64,000 bases of DNA from Endozoicomonas euniceicola (GCF_025562755.1 NZ_CP103300.1:6078501-6142500), one strand, 5' to 3'; positions 1-8,666 are shown, numbered from the stretch's first letter. The notes: a model not told the origin generated them from the sequence alone. Numbers and translations: made by a program.

Positions 1-1465
1 GTTCCAGTGTCTGTTTATGCGTCTCCCGCCCTACACCGGATTTCTTGTAGCCACCAAAGGCGGCATGTGCCGGATATAGATGAAAACAGTTGGTCCAGAC
101 CCGACCGGCTTCAATGCCACGCCCCATTCTGAAAGCACGGTTGACATCACGGGTCCAGACACCGGCACCCAGCCCATACTGGGTATCATTGGCCAGTGCC
201 AGGGCTTCGGCTTCATCTTTAAAGGTGGTAACGCCGACAACAGGGCCAAAGATTTCTTCCTGGAACACCCGCATATCGTTACTGCCCTTCATCAGGGTTG
301 GCTGGATATAGAAACCTTTCTCATAACCCTTGCCAATATCCGCTTTGTCACCACCCAGCAGGAACTGAACGCCTTCATTACGGCCGATTTCCAGGTAGTT
401 CATGATTCTGTCAAACTGTTCAAGAGAAACCTGGGCACCTAACTGGGTTTCAGTGTCGAGGGGGTCGCCCCGTTTTATATGCCCTGAACGTTCGACAACT
501 TTTGTGATAAATCCGTCGTAGATGGACTCCTGAATCAGTACTCTCGAAGGACAGGTACAGACTTCACCCTGGTTGAAAAAGCCAAGAACCGCCCCTTCAA
601 TGCACTTGCTCAGGTATTCGTCTTCCTGTTGGAGAACGTCTTCAAAATAGAGGTTGGGTGATTTACCACCCAGCTCGACCGTGGAAGGAATAATATTCTC
701 TGCCGCACACTTGAGAATATGCGAGCCCACCGGGGTTGAACCCGTAAAGGCAATTTTGGCAATTCGCTGACTGGTCGCCAGGGCTTGACCGGCCTCTTCT
801 CCAAAACCATTAACAATATTCACAACCCCGGGCGGCAGCAGATCACCAATCAGTTCCATCAGAACCATAATTGAGGCGGGTGTCTGTTCTGCCGGTTTCA
901 GGACGACACAGTTTCCTGCCGCCAGAGCCGGAGCCAGTTTCCAGGCCGCCATCAGCAGCGGAAAATTCCAGGGAATAATTTGTCCGACAACGCCCAGAGG
1001 TTCATGAAAATGGTAAGACACTGTCGTGTTGTCAATATCTGCTGTACTGCCTTCCTGTGCACGAATGCAGCCAGCGAAGTAGCGGAAATGATCCACAGCC
1101 AGGGGCATATCAGCGGCCAGAATTTCTCTGATGGCTTTGCCATTGTCCCAGGTTTCTGCCACCGCCAGCATTTCCAGATTCTGTTCAATGCGGTCGGCTA
1201 TCTTCAACAAAATATTGGATCGCTCAGTGACAGAGGTTTTCCCCCAACTTGCTTTAGCGGCATGGGCGGCATCCAGCGCCAGATTGATATCGTCTTCCGC
1301 CGATCGAACCACTTCACAGATCACTTCTCCCGTTATCGGGGTGGTGTTTTCAAAGTATTTGCCCTTGACAGAGGGTACCCACTCGCCACCTATGTAGTTT
1401 TCATAACGGCCTTTAAAGGTGACAAGGGAAGCAGGATGGCCGGGACGCTCATAGATCATATTCAT
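1..1465 (-). CDS. NAD(P)-dependent aldehyde dehydrogenase (3' end outside window)
   Basis: Oxidises an aldehyde to the carboxylate with NAD(P). The reverse strand reads without a stop from ATG at 1465 to the window edge (488 codons), starting MNMIYERPGHPASL. Family landmarks are in order: IIPWNFPLLMAAWK, FTGSTPVGSHI (cofactor loop), VELGGKSPN (general base Glu) and NQGEVCTCPSR with the catalytic Cys, and it ends inside the conserved GGYKKSGVGRETHKQ. These motifs and the expected length of about 500 residues fit the AldB/ExaC acetaldehyde/aliphatic aldehyde group. AGGTAA lies just upstream of the start. The exact substrate is not readable from sequence. The C-terminal few residues are beyond the edge. 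Confidence 0.93.
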   Translation of the reverse strand, partial: MNMIYERPGHPASLVTFKGRYENYIGGEWVPSVKGKYFENTTPITGEVICEVVRSAEDDINLALDAAHAAKASWGKTSVTERSNILLKIADRIEQNLEMLAVAETWDNGKAIREILAADMPLAVDHFRYFAGCIRAQEGSTADIDNTTVSYHFHEPLGVVGQIIPWNFPLLMAAWKLAPALAAGNCVVLKPAEQTPASIMVLMELIGDLLPPGVVNIVNGFGEEAGQALATSQRIAKIAFTGSTPVGSHILKCAAENIIPSTVELGGKSPNLYFEDVLQQEDEYLSKCIEGAVLGFFNQGEVCTCPSRVLIQESIYDGFITKVVERSGHIKRGDPLDTETQLGAQVSLEQFDRIMNYLEIGRNEGVQFLLGGDKADIGKGYEKGFYIQPTLMKGSNDMRVFQEEIFGPVVGVTTFKDEAEALALANDTQYGLGAGVWTRDVNRAFRMGRGIEAGRVWTNCFHLYPAHAAFGGYKKSGVGRETHKQTLE

Positions 1466-1591
1466 TTACCTGCATTTTTATTGTGAAGTGAATCAGACTT
1501 TCAATGCGACAATGACTGACTTACGGGGACGGCCTGCAAGGTCAAGTTGCACTCAATCACTTTTCCTTTCAGGCGATTTGCCATCAGGGAG

Positions 1592-1635
1592 CACTCATTC
1601 AGCGCTATTGCGAATGAGTGATTTCCTGAATGAGT
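1592..1635. promoter_or_regulatory. Inverted repeat with an extra half-site, possible operator
   Basis: CACTCATTC (1592-1600) and GAATGAGTG (1612-1620) are perfect complements 11 bases apart, and a third GAATGAGT starts at 1628. It lies between the divergently transcribed aldehyde dehydrogenase and HD-protein genes. There is no T tract, so a regulator-binding site is more likely than a terminator. The rest of the 1466-1775 gap shows nothing else I can name. Confidence 0.35.
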
Positions 1636-1775
1636 ATGATCAGTATTGAAGAAACATTGCACCCCGTCCAGAGGTTTTTTTCAATTAACCCGCATAGTTT
1701 TTATGTGATCAGAATGAACAAAGGCTACATTATGCGAAGCATTCGTAGTTCCTTTGTGGTTTGCTGGTTTTTCCT

Positions 1776-2888
1776 ATGAAACAAGCCGTTAATATCCTGA
1801 TTTTGACTTTTTTTTTACCCATTATACGACTATCACCGTGTGAAGCCGGACGACAGGATGAGCTATCAGTAGCCACCTGGTACGGAGACATGCATTTCTC
1901 CTCTCCGGGTGAACAGCTTTTTGGTGATTTGCTGCACAGCCAGCCAATTCAACGACTAAAACAGATCAATCAATATGGTGTTATCCAACTGGTTGACACC
2001 TCGGGACAAAATGACGAACCTTATTCCCGTTACGATCATTCCGTCGGCGTGCTTTACCTGTTAAGGCGATTTCAGGCACCTTATAAAGAACAGGTCAGCG
2101 GATTGCTCCATGACGTATCCCATACAGCTTTCAGCCATGTATCTGACTATCTTCATACGGAAAGCCCGGCAGGAAATCCGAATTTTCACGACTCACTGTT
2201 TACGTCGTTTCTGGAACAGCGTGGTCTCTCAGGGATTCTTGATCGATACGGTTTATCTGTAGCTGAGGTTGATCCAAAAAAGCCGGCATTTGCGCGACTC
2301 GAAAGAGAGTTGCCCGATCTGTGCGCTGATCGCCTTGATTATATTTTGCAAGGTGCCGGACGACGGGGAGTTCTGACTCAGTCTCAGTCGGATGAAATAC
2401 TGAACGCACTGTTGTTTGATGAAAAAACAGCACACTGGTACGTGAAGAGTCGAAAAGCTGCACGCCGTCTTGCAGAAGCCAGCATTGAGCTTAACAGTAA
2501 AATTTTTGCGACTGCCTGGGGGCTGATGCTTTACCAGTGGACAGCAGAAGCACTGAGACGTCTTATTACTCTTGGGGACTTGAGTACAGAGGATGTCTTG
2601 TATCATAAAACCGACGCCCAGATCTGGAATATATTGTCAGGCAGTAAAGACCCACAAATAGAAGCCCTCATGCGGCAAATGACGTCATCCTGGTACAGTG
2701 TGTCGGAGACTGTTGACCCTGAAAAGGCTGACAGGATTTTTAAAAATATCCGTTGTCGTGTTATTGACCCAAGAGTGCTGAGTAGTAAAGGCTGGGAGCG
2801 CCTTAGCGCCATTGATAGTGAGTTCAGGCAGCGGGTTAATAAAGAATTAAACCGCTGTCGTAATATATACGTGAGAATAAACCGTTAG
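1776..2888 (+). CDS. Secreted HD-domain phosphohydrolase
   Basis: 370 residues. Start taken at ATG 1776 (an in-frame TTG lies at 1761). Residues 1-24 look like a Sec signal peptide (MKQ, hydrophobic run, then CEAG). The mature part has the HD-superfamily phosphohydrolase layout: RYDHSVGV with His88, LLHDVSHTAFSH with His112-Asp113, and a later DLCADRLDYIL metal-ligand segment. Relatives (COG1078/dGTPase/SAMHD1-like) are normally cytosolic and hydrolyse nucleotides, so an exported form is unusual. The signal-peptide coding region contains a run of nine T at 1808-1816. Monocistronic. The substrate is unknown. Function as an HD metal-dependent hydrolase is well supported; periplasmic or secreted location is inferred from the leader. 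Confidence 0.8.
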   Translation: MKQAVNILILTFFLPIIRLSPCEAGRQDELSVATWYGDMHFSSPGEQLFGDLLHSQPIQRLKQINQYGVIQLVDTSGQNDEPYSRYDHSVGVLYLLRRFQAPYKEQVSGLLHDVSHTAFSHVSDYLHTESPAGNPNFHDSLFTSFLEQRGLSGILDRYGLSVAEVDPKKPAFARLERELPDLCADRLDYILQGAGRRGVLTQSQSDEILNALLFDEKTAHWYVKSRKAARRLAEASIELNSKIFATAWGLMLYQWTAEALRRLITLGDLSTEDVLYHKTDAQIWNILSGSKDPQIEALMRQMTSSWYSVSETVDPEKADRIFKNIRCRVIDPRVLSSKGWERLSAIDSEFRQRVNKELNRCRNIYVRINR

Positions 2889-2932
2889 ATTCCGGCAGAC
2901 GATTGCCAGTAGAGATTTCAAACCAAACCAAA

Positions 2933-3445
2933 TCAGTGCAGCGATCGTTTACGGTCATAGCTTAAGCCTTGATCTGAAAATAGTTCACTTCTTTCCATTG
3001 ATAGATTGTAGGCAGACATGATCTGTGGCTGGGGGTATTGTTTCAGCCAGTCCCTGATCTCAAGCATTTTACCTTCACAGCACTTACAAACCGGATAGCG
3101 CTGGGAAAAATTCAGAAGAGCCTTCGCAACCGTTCGCATTGCATAGAGCAGGGAGTGTTGAAATTCCACTGAAAAACAGTTCTCTTTCATCAGCAGTAAA
3201 ACCCTGCGATAAGGCATCATGTAGTAGTGGCTGGCTTGCTGAATCTTTTTCGTTTGCTCATACAAACAACCAAGGTTGTGCATATTGGCAATCCACCCCA
3301 TCAATAGGGAAATGTCTTCCAGCTTTACAAACCATTCGGCTTCAATTGCTTTTACAGCTTCGAGATAAGTGCCCTCAGCAGAACCCCAGTCTCTTAGCCG
3401 ATAGTGTTCATTCCCCTGCAGGGTGATCTCTTGCCAGCGAGCCAT
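2933..3445 (-). CDS. Fur-regulated helical-repeat protein of unknown function
   Basis: 170 residues starting MARWQEITLQGNEHYRL. The start at 3445 is chosen because AGGAGG sits at the right distance upstream; a longer reading to 3523 would run through the Fur box. The sequence is amphipathic helical (W-x-E-I.., LRDWGSAEGTYLEAV, MHNLGCLYEQ), like TPR-type repeats, and it carries a CKCC cluster near the middle of the C-terminal half that could bind metal. I do not recognise a named family. The near-consensus Fur box directly upstream says it is induced under iron limitation. Confidence 0.7.
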   Translation of the reverse strand: MARWQEITLQGNEHYRLRDWGSAEGTYLEAVKAIEAEWFVKLEDISLLMGWIANMHNLGCLYEQTKKIQQASHYYMMPYRRVLLLMKENCFSVEFQHSLLYAMRTVAKALLNFSQRYPVCKCCEGKMLEIRDWLKQYPQPQIMSAYNLSMERSELFSDQGLSYDRKRSLH

Positions 3446-3460
3446 AGCAACCTCCTCATA

Positions 3461-3479
3461 AATAATGAGAATCATTATT
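3461..3479. promoter_or_regulatory. Fur box
   Basis: AATAATGAGAATCATTATT matches the 19-bp Fur consensus GATAATGATAATCATTATC at 16 of 19 positions and is nearly palindromic. It lies 16 bases upstream of the ATG of the reverse-strand gene ending at 2933, overlapping the place where its promoter must be. Confidence 0.8.
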
Positions 3480-3676
3480 ATTCGCAACCAGCAATAAATC
3501 AACCGGATTTTCAACTTATTCAAGTCCCCTCGGGCATATCCGAGGTAGAGCTAATGCTTCCAGGATCATACCAGCATATAAATGTGGAACACCGGCTATT
3601 ACCTGGTCTTGCCGGCAGCGTAAACTCCTTTAAAAAACCTGTATACTTGTTGGGAATTTAATATGAATAAGACTCC

Positions 3677-4306
3677 ATGATGGACAAAATAACAAAGGTT
3701 GCTGTTAAGGATCTTTCTGAAAAATACCAGCCACATACCATTATCGTTTATGGCTCCAGGGCCAGAGGCGATGCCAGCCCGGACAGCGATATCGATATCG
3801 CGTGTTTTGTTGATCAACCCTCAGCCACCAAAGATGCCAGAAAATTAAACGGCTATTACCTGGATGCCTGGATATATTCGACAGAATCAATGAACCAATG
3901 GTCGGACGAATTTCTGAAATTCGAAAGTGCTTATTGTGTGGTTGATCAGCTTGGGCTTGGACAGCAGCTGCTTGAAAAAGTCAAGACAATCGTTGCCAGG
4001 GGACCTGAATCACTTAGCCCGGAAGAAAAACAGCATATTAAAAAATGGGTTTATAAGATGCTGGAGAGAGCGACGAAAAACGATGTGGAAGGCTACTACC
4101 GAAGAACCTGGTTACAGTTTGAGCTGCTTCAATACTATTTTTCACTCAGGGATAAATGGTTCTTAGGGTCAAAACAGAGTTTGAGCTGGCTGGAAAAAAA
4201 CGATCAGACAGCATTCAGGTTATTCAGTGATACTTATAAATATCCGCAAAATCTCGAGATAGTAAAAGAACTGGCCGATTACACAACAGCTGACTTATCT
4301 TGCTGA
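3677..4306 (+). CDS. Nucleotidyltransferase-domain protein (MNT family)
   Basis: 209 residues (ATG 3677 or 3680). The N-terminal 95 residues have the polymerase-beta-type nucleotidyltransferase signature IVYGSRARGDASPDSDIDIA: GS followed by the D-x-D pair that binds Mg-NTP. The C-terminal half is helical (WVYKMLERATKNDVEGYYRRTW), as in HEPN or aminoglycoside-nucleotidyltransferase-like partners. MNT domains transfer NMP to proteins, tRNA or small molecules, and many are antitoxins paired with HEPN toxins. Here both parts are in one chain and no separate partner gene is adjacent. Substrate unknown. Confidence 0.75.
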   Translation: MMDKITKVAVKDLSEKYQPHTIIVYGSRARGDASPDSDIDIACFVDQPSATKDARKLNGYYLDAWIYSTESMNQWSDEFLKFESAYCVVDQLGLGQQLLEKVKTIVARGPESLSPEEKQHIKKWVYKMLERATKNDVEGYYRRTWLQFELLQYYFSLRDKWFLGSKQSLSWLEKNDQTAFRLFSDTYKYPQNLEIVKELADYTTADLSC

Positions 4307-4349
4307 CCCCACTCAGGAATCAGCGTCGTTTATCAGAGCGTTAAGCTGC

Positions 4350-4673
4350 TCAGGCAATCGCATGAAACTTCTGTAACACTTCAGACATTAACTGAATTTT
4401 ATGCAGAATAGGTTGCAGCTTTGCTGTCAGTTCTTCATCACTGCTATTGTCCAGAGCCTGAACGTCTTCGGAGACTTCAATCAGATAGGGTAGAAAATGG
4501 TCGGCTTGAGCGTTAAAGCCGGAGTCCTTCTGAAAAATGGCTGAGAACTTGCCCTGATCGTCCATTTTGTATTGTTCGATCTGTTCGTCGGCTCGCAATG
4601 ACAGTGTATAAATCTCTCGCAGGGATTCGTTGAGTTTTTCCTGTAGAGCCTGTGCTTTGGTTTTTGAATTCAT
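4350..4673 (-). CDS. Small conserved helical protein
   Basis: 107 residues, starting MNSKTKAQALQEKLNESLREIY, rich in Lys/Glu/Gln and predicted all-helical. The central segment AIFQKDSGFNAQADHFLPYLIEV and the C-terminal LQPILHKIQLMSEVLQKFH look like interacting helices. There is no signal peptide and no recognisable catalytic motif. It stands alone between the nucleotidyltransferase gene and the forward peptide-binding-protein gene. I do not recognise it. Confidence 0.6.
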   Translation of the reverse strand: MNSKTKAQALQEKLNESLREIYTLSLRADEQIEQYKMDDQGKFSAIFQKDSGFNAQADHFLPYLIEVSEDVQALDNSSDEELTAKLQPILHKIQLMSEVLQKFHAIA

Positions 4674-4808
4674 GGGGTAACCTGATACTTCATCAAACGG
4701 TGATTATACCGCCTGACCTGCCCGATTAAAAAGCGCACAGACAACCGGGAAAAGCGAAAACCTGAAAGCTGAACTATAAAGCTATGGGTTCTATTGAGTG
4801 CTTTGAGG

Positions 4809-6368
4809 ATGAAAACAACGTTTCTACCGGCATGGGTGCTGTGTTTCTGGGTCTTAGTCCTCAGTCCCACAAGCGCTTATTCCGCCCCTTTAAAGGCTCT
4901 GGTTCGGGGGTTGCCGGATCAGCCGAAGCAGCTGCATCCCCACTATTTCGGCGGCAGTCCCGGAGCCCAGGTACTGAAAGACCTTTACGAAGGGCTGATG
5001 GTCCAGAACCACTCAGGGGAGCCGGTACCCGGTATGGCTGCAAAGGTTGAGATCAGCCCTGATGGAAAGACTTATCGGTTTACCATGAGGGAAGGCATCC
5101 GCTGGTCTGATGGCTCAGCTGTGACAGCCGACGATTTTGTGCGCAGCTTTCGTGCTCTGGCTGATCCGGAAACCAGGGCCACCTATCGCTGGTATCTGAA
5201 GACCGGGCAGTTCAGCGGTGCCGATGAAGCTCTGGCTGGAAATATTGAAGCGCTGGGTGTGAAAGCCGAGAATAACCAGCTGGTTTTACAATTGCGGCAA
5301 CCGGTTCCTTATATCCTCGAACTGCTGACCTTTCCCAGCTTCCTGCCTGTGGCGAAGCAGCATAACCCTGGCAAACCTGTGAGCAATGGCCCTTATACAC
5401 TGTCAAGCGAAACGCCCGGTAAAACCATCAAACTGAAGAAAAACCCACACTATTACAACAAAGAACAGGTGGCTATTAATGAGGTGGTTTACCAGATCCA
5501 GCCGGATGAAATGCAGGTACTGGAAGCTTTCAGGGAAGGTCGTATGGATATCACCAGTCATCTGACAGCGGCTGCCCGGCTCAAGGCCAGAACCGAACAG
5601 CTCAGGCGAACTATGGAGAACCAGTCCCTGGTCACAACTATGCTCGTGCCGAACCAGAAACACCCACTGCTGGCCAATACAGATTTCAGGAAGGCGCTGT
5701 CTCTGGCACTGGATCGTACTGCACTGGTTAACAGTAACTACCCTGACAGTCTTGTTCGTCCGGCCTGCAGTTTTACAGCACCTCTGACGCGTGGGTTCAG
5801 CCCGGACCCAAAAAACTGTTATCTGCTGCTGAACAGTGCTGACAGGAATCATCAGGCCAGCTCTTATCTGAAGAAATCAGGGGTAAAGCCGGGCAAGGTC
5901 ACGCTAACGGTGACCACCACCACAAAATATGGCTCGGACCATCTGCTTAATCAGATGGTTGCCCAGTGGCAGGCCATACTTGGCATTCAGGTGCAAGTAA
6001 GGCTTTTGGACTGGAGAGGTTTTACCAGGGCTCTGTCTGACAAAGATTATCAACTGGCATTGTTCAGCTGGCTGGCCGGGTATAACGATGCCACCGCATT
6101 TCTGCTTCCGCTTCAAAATGAAAAGGGCTTCGGACCTTTTGTTAACCCCGATTACCAGAAGCAGCTTGAGCTGGCTGCTCAACAGATTAGCCAGGCGGAC
6201 AGACTGCCTTATTATCAACAGGCTGAAACGATTCTGGCTCAACAGCTGCCTGTTATTCCTGTGATACATCCGACCTTTGTGCAACTGGTGAAACCGAGGG
6301 TAGAAGGTTTCTACACTTCGAATCCGGAAGGCTGGGTGCACACACGCTACCTACGTCTGTTAAGATGA
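4809..6368 (+). CDS. Periplasmic oligopeptide-binding protein (SBP family 5)
   Basis: 519 residues from ATG 4809 (an in-frame TTG at 4794 would add MSALR). Residues 1-26 are a signal peptide ending SAYSA. The mature protein has the OppA/DppA landmarks: DLYEGLMVQN, the family signature YRFTMREGIRWSDGSAVTADDF, DFRKALSLALDRTALV, and a C-terminal LPVIPVIHPTFVQL. It would bind peptides in the periplasm for an ABC importer. No permease or ATPase gene is adjacent, so it either feeds a transporter encoded elsewhere or has a separate role. Confidence 0.9.
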   Translation: MKTTFLPAWVLCFWVLVLSPTSAYSAPLKALVRGLPDQPKQLHPHYFGGSPGAQVLKDLYEGLMVQNHSGEPVPGMAAKVEISPDGKTYRFTMREGIRWSDGSAVTADDFVRSFRALADPETRATYRWYLKTGQFSGADEALAGNIEALGVKAENNQLVLQLRQPVPYILELLTFPSFLPVAKQHNPGKPVSNGPYTLSSETPGKTIKLKKNPHYYNKEQVAINEVVYQIQPDEMQVLEAFREGRMDITSHLTAAARLKARTEQLRRTMENQSLVTTMLVPNQKHPLLANTDFRKALSLALDRTALVNSNYPDSLVRPACSFTAPLTRGFSPDPKNCYLLLNSADRNHQASSYLKKSGVKPGKVTLTVTTTTKYGSDHLLNQMVAQWQAILGIQVQVRLLDWRGFTRALSDKDYQLALFSWLAGYNDATAFLLPLQNEKGFGPFVNPDYQKQLELAAQQISQADRLPYYQQAETILAQQLPVIPVIHPTFVQLVKPRVEGFYTSNPEGWVHTRYLRLLR

Positions 6369-6454
6369 CCTGCTTTTCGGGCCCATGACAGTCATATAAA
6401 CAGTCACATGGGCTCGCAACTGCACTTATTCATAACACAATAGGGAGAACGTTT

Positions 6455-7528
6455 ATGCCCTGGCAGGATTATTCAACATTAACACTGCTACTCTTCAAAT
6501 CTGCCACGGTGATGGGAATCAGTCTGGTACTGGCCTGGTTATGTAACCAGGGATTAAGGAAGATAGAAAAACACTTTGACAACAGTCCCAGTCACTGGGA
6601 TGACACCCTTGCCAGAGCTGCACGACCTGTAATGACCATTGCCTTCCTCCTACTGGGCTTTAGTCTGATGGCGGACTTTCTGCTGGAGTATATTCAGCTG
6701 GAAAACATCGCACTGGTTGGCCAGGTACGTCGTATTGTCCTGATTCTGCTGATCTACATGCTGTTAATTCGTTATCTGAGACTAGTGCGCAGCAGCTTCT
6801 ATAAGACGAACCGCCGTGCAGTCAGAATGGACAAGGCGACGCTGGAGTTTATGATCAAGCTGTTGCAGATTGCCCTGACCCTGGCGATTATTCTGACATT
6901 GCTACAAAACCTTGGGGTCAGCATCAGTGGTCTGCTGGCTTTCGGTGGGGTTGGTGGTCTTGCTGTAGGTCTCGCAGCCAGAGATATGCTGGCTAATCTG
7001 TTTGGCGGATTGACCATTTATATGGACCGGCCTTTTGTGGTGGGCGATAAGATCAGCCTGCAGGATCAGAACATTGAAGGTTTTGTTGAGCATATTGGCT
7101 GGCGTCAGACCCGAATACGGGGCTACGACCGGACACCGGTGTATGTCCCCAACGCACTGTTTACCAACCTTGCCGTTGTGAACCCGTCCCGAATGCAGAA
7201 CCGTCGCATCAATGTCGTCATCGGTCTTCGTTATCAGGACTTTTCCCGGCTCAACGATATTATTCATGATATTGATGCGTTTCTTGCCCAACACAATGAT
7301 ATTGACCAGGGGCGCGATGCACTGGCCAGATTTACGGATTACGGCGCCAGCTCTCTGGATCTGCTGGTGCGCTGCTTTACGGTTGATACCGACTGGGGCA
7401 ACTACATGCAGGTTCGGCAGAATATTCTGATGGGCGTCGGGGAGATCGTTACCCGTCACGGCGCAGAGTTTGCCTTCCCGACCCGTACCCTGGATATACC
7501 TGAAGGCTTTGTGAGTGCGAACGGTTAG
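6455..7528 (+). CDS. MscS-family mechanosensitive channel
   Basis: 357 residues; GGGAGA is upstream of the ATG. Hydrophobic helices lie at about 12-30, 58-80 and 88-110, followed by the pore helix AFGGVGGLAVGLAARDMLANLFGGL with the Gly/Ala packing typical of MscS TM3, and then the beta domain (DRPFVVGDKISL, GFVEHIGWRQTRIRGYD, VYVPNALF). The channel opens under membrane tension to release solutes on hypo-osmotic shock. Length and layout fit the YnaI/MSL-type branch with extra N-terminal helices. Confidence 0.92.
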   Translation: MPWQDYSTLTLLLFKSATVMGISLVLAWLCNQGLRKIEKHFDNSPSHWDDTLARAARPVMTIAFLLLGFSLMADFLLEYIQLENIALVGQVRRIVLILLIYMLLIRYLRLVRSSFYKTNRRAVRMDKATLEFMIKLLQIALTLAIILTLLQNLGVSISGLLAFGGVGGLAVGLAARDMLANLFGGLTIYMDRPFVVGDKISLQDQNIEGFVEHIGWRQTRIRGYDRTPVYVPNALFTNLAVVNPSRMQNRRINVVIGLRYQDFSRLNDIIHDIDAFLAQHNDIDQGRDALARFTDYGASSLDLLVRCFTVDTDWGNYMQVRQNILMGVGEIVTRHGAEFAFPTRTLDIPEGFVSANG

Positions 7529-7643
7529 TTGAACCTTTAGGTATTTATGTTTTATGCACCCAGGCCTGGGGCCGGGGTGCGTCTTTATGATCAGGGGTTG
7601 CCCTCGCAACTGCTCGGACACCAGCGATTAAAGGAGGTTTAAA

Positions 7644-7799
7644 ATGCCAAACGAACGATGGGTGGCCATTGGACGTATCCAACACTTGACCGGCGTTGTA
7701 GTATACACAGAAAAAGTGGGCGATATCATACGAATTATCTCCGCCCGAAAAGCCACCAAACGGGAGATTCAACGTTATGAAGAAAACATCATCTACTGA
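7644..7799 (+). pseudogene. brnT: BrnT toxin, C-terminal half only
   Basis: 51 codons reading NERWVAIGRI, VVVYTEKVGD, IRIISARKATKRE: the conserved second half of BrnT, an RNase toxin of about 90-100 residues. The N-terminal half is absent and an in-frame TAA stands at 7629, so it cannot extend upstream. AAAGGAGGT sits ideally before the ATG, so the fragment may still be translated, perhaps to couple translation of brnA, whose start overlaps it by 23 bases. Probably a disarmed toxin. Confidence 0.75.
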
Positions 7800-8028
7800 C
7801 TGGAAACGCCTGGAAGCCATGCCTGATGATGAGATTGACACCTCTGATATCCCTGAGCTGGATGACGATTTTTTTGATCAGGCCGAGCTGCACTTACCCG
7901 TTAAAAAACCTGTAACGATCCGTCTGGATTCGGATGTCCTTGAGTGGTTTAAAGGGCAAGGTCAAGGGTATCAAACACACATTAACAGTTTGCTCAGAAA
8001 ATACATGGAAGCCCGGCAATCCCGTTAA
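7777..8028 (+). CDS. brnA: BrnA antitoxin
   Basis: 83 residues. The acidic N-terminus (MPDDEIDTSDIPELDDDFF) leads to the ribbon-helix-helix part KKPVTIRLDSDVLEWFKGQG and YQTHINSLLRKYMEA, the BrnA/COG3514 signature. BrnA neutralises BrnT and represses their shared promoter as a DNA-binding dimer. The gene is intact although its toxin is truncated; the 23-bp overlap with brnT is the usual operon arrangement. Confidence 0.88.
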   Translation: MKKTSSTDWKRLEAMPDDEIDTSDIPELDDDFFDQAELHLPVKKPVTIRLDSDVLEWFKGQGQGYQTHINSLLRKYMEARQSR

Positions 8029-8045
8029 ATGCTTCGATATTGATT

Positions 8046-8249
8046 ATGGCTAAGTTTCTAATTACCGCCGGGGTCATTATTTTGTGTGTGGGCCTGCTCA
8101 TGCACTTTGCACCGGGTCTGCTGAAGTGGTTTGGTCACCTGCCCGGGGATATTCGTATCGAAAATGACAATACCCGGATTTATATTCCTTTTACATCAAT
8201 GATTCTGGTCAGCCTGGTTCTGACTATTATTGCCAACCTGTGGCGTTGA
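8046..8249 (+). CDS. DUF2905 small membrane protein
   Basis: 67 residues from ATG 8046. Two hydrophobic helices (about 4-20 and 48-64) flank the family core GLLKWFGHLPGDIRIENDN..IYIPFTSMIL, which is diagnostic of DUF2905. Inner-membrane protein of unknown role. No clear Shine-Dalgarno sequence. It follows brnA by 17 bases. Confidence 0.85.
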   Translation: MAKFLITAGVIILCVGLLMHFAPGLLKWFGHLPGDIRIENDNTRIYIPFTSMILVSLVLTIIANLWR

Positions 8250-8274
8250 ATCAGATTCCCTTACCGGAATAGTC

Positions 8275-8319
8275 AGGGATGGAGTTCACAGGAACCCCAA
8301 AATAGCTGGTAACCAGTAG
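8275..8319 (+). mobile_element. IS110-family transposase tail, remnant 1
   Basis: Reads RDGVHRNPKIAGNQ then stop, matching the C-terminus of IS110-type transposases (…MVRDGxxWNP). The stretch through about 8330 resembles that around 15377-15432, where a longer piece of the same transposase survives in the same orientation. Only the tail is present. Confidence 0.6.
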
Positions 8320-8520
8320 TTGGCACCGTAGTAAATGGTCAGGCTGTCAGGAACTTGAGAGGTTATATGTTGGACAGGTTTATTCTTTTCTTTGCCTGCC
8401 AAAGCTCATAATTGTCTTGCATGCTGAGCCAGCTTTCTGGTGTACGACCTAAAACTTTAGAAAGCCTCAAAGCCATTTCAGGAGAAATACCACTTTTACC
8501 TTTAATGACTCGACTAAGGG

Positions 8521-8666
8521 GCGCAGCATTCAATAACTTACCGGGCTGTTGGCTTTTGGCTTTTGGCTATTAGCTGCTCATACAGCCAACAGCCAACAGC
8601 CAACAGCCAACAGCCAACAGCCAACAGCCAACAGCCAACAGCGGTATATTATGTTCTGCTGCTTCC
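8521..8666. mobile_element. 146-bp repeat-bearing MITE-like element with 7-bp target duplication
   Basis: Flanked by direct repeats CTAAGGG (8514-8520 and 8667-8673) that are unique host sequence in higA, so this is a true insertion. The ends are imperfect inverted repeats (GCGCAGCATTCAATAACTTA inward from 8521; GGAAGCAGCAGAACATAATA inward from 8666 on the other strand), each followed by ACCG-like sequence. The middle is inverted arrays of 7-bp units: GCTGTTG/GCTTTTG on the left and eight AGCCAAC copies on the right, which could fold into one long hairpin. It encodes no protein. Confidence 0.75.
8584..8639. repeat. Eight tandem 7-bp units (AGCCAAC)
   Basis: Eight perfect copies of AGCCAAC, preceded at 8545-8579 by about five degenerate units in the opposite orientation (GCTGTTG, GCTTTTG, GCTTTTG, GCTATTA, GCTGCTC). 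This is the internal array of the element inserted in higA. Confidence 0.95.

Noticed and set aside
4784..5050. 88-codon frame overlapping the start of the peptide-binding protein
   Set aside because: Out of frame with the long family-matched gene; no motif.
8584..8639. Tandem AGCCAAC array as a CRISPR
   Set aside because: Units are 7 bp with no spacers; it is a simple tandem repeat inside a transposed element.
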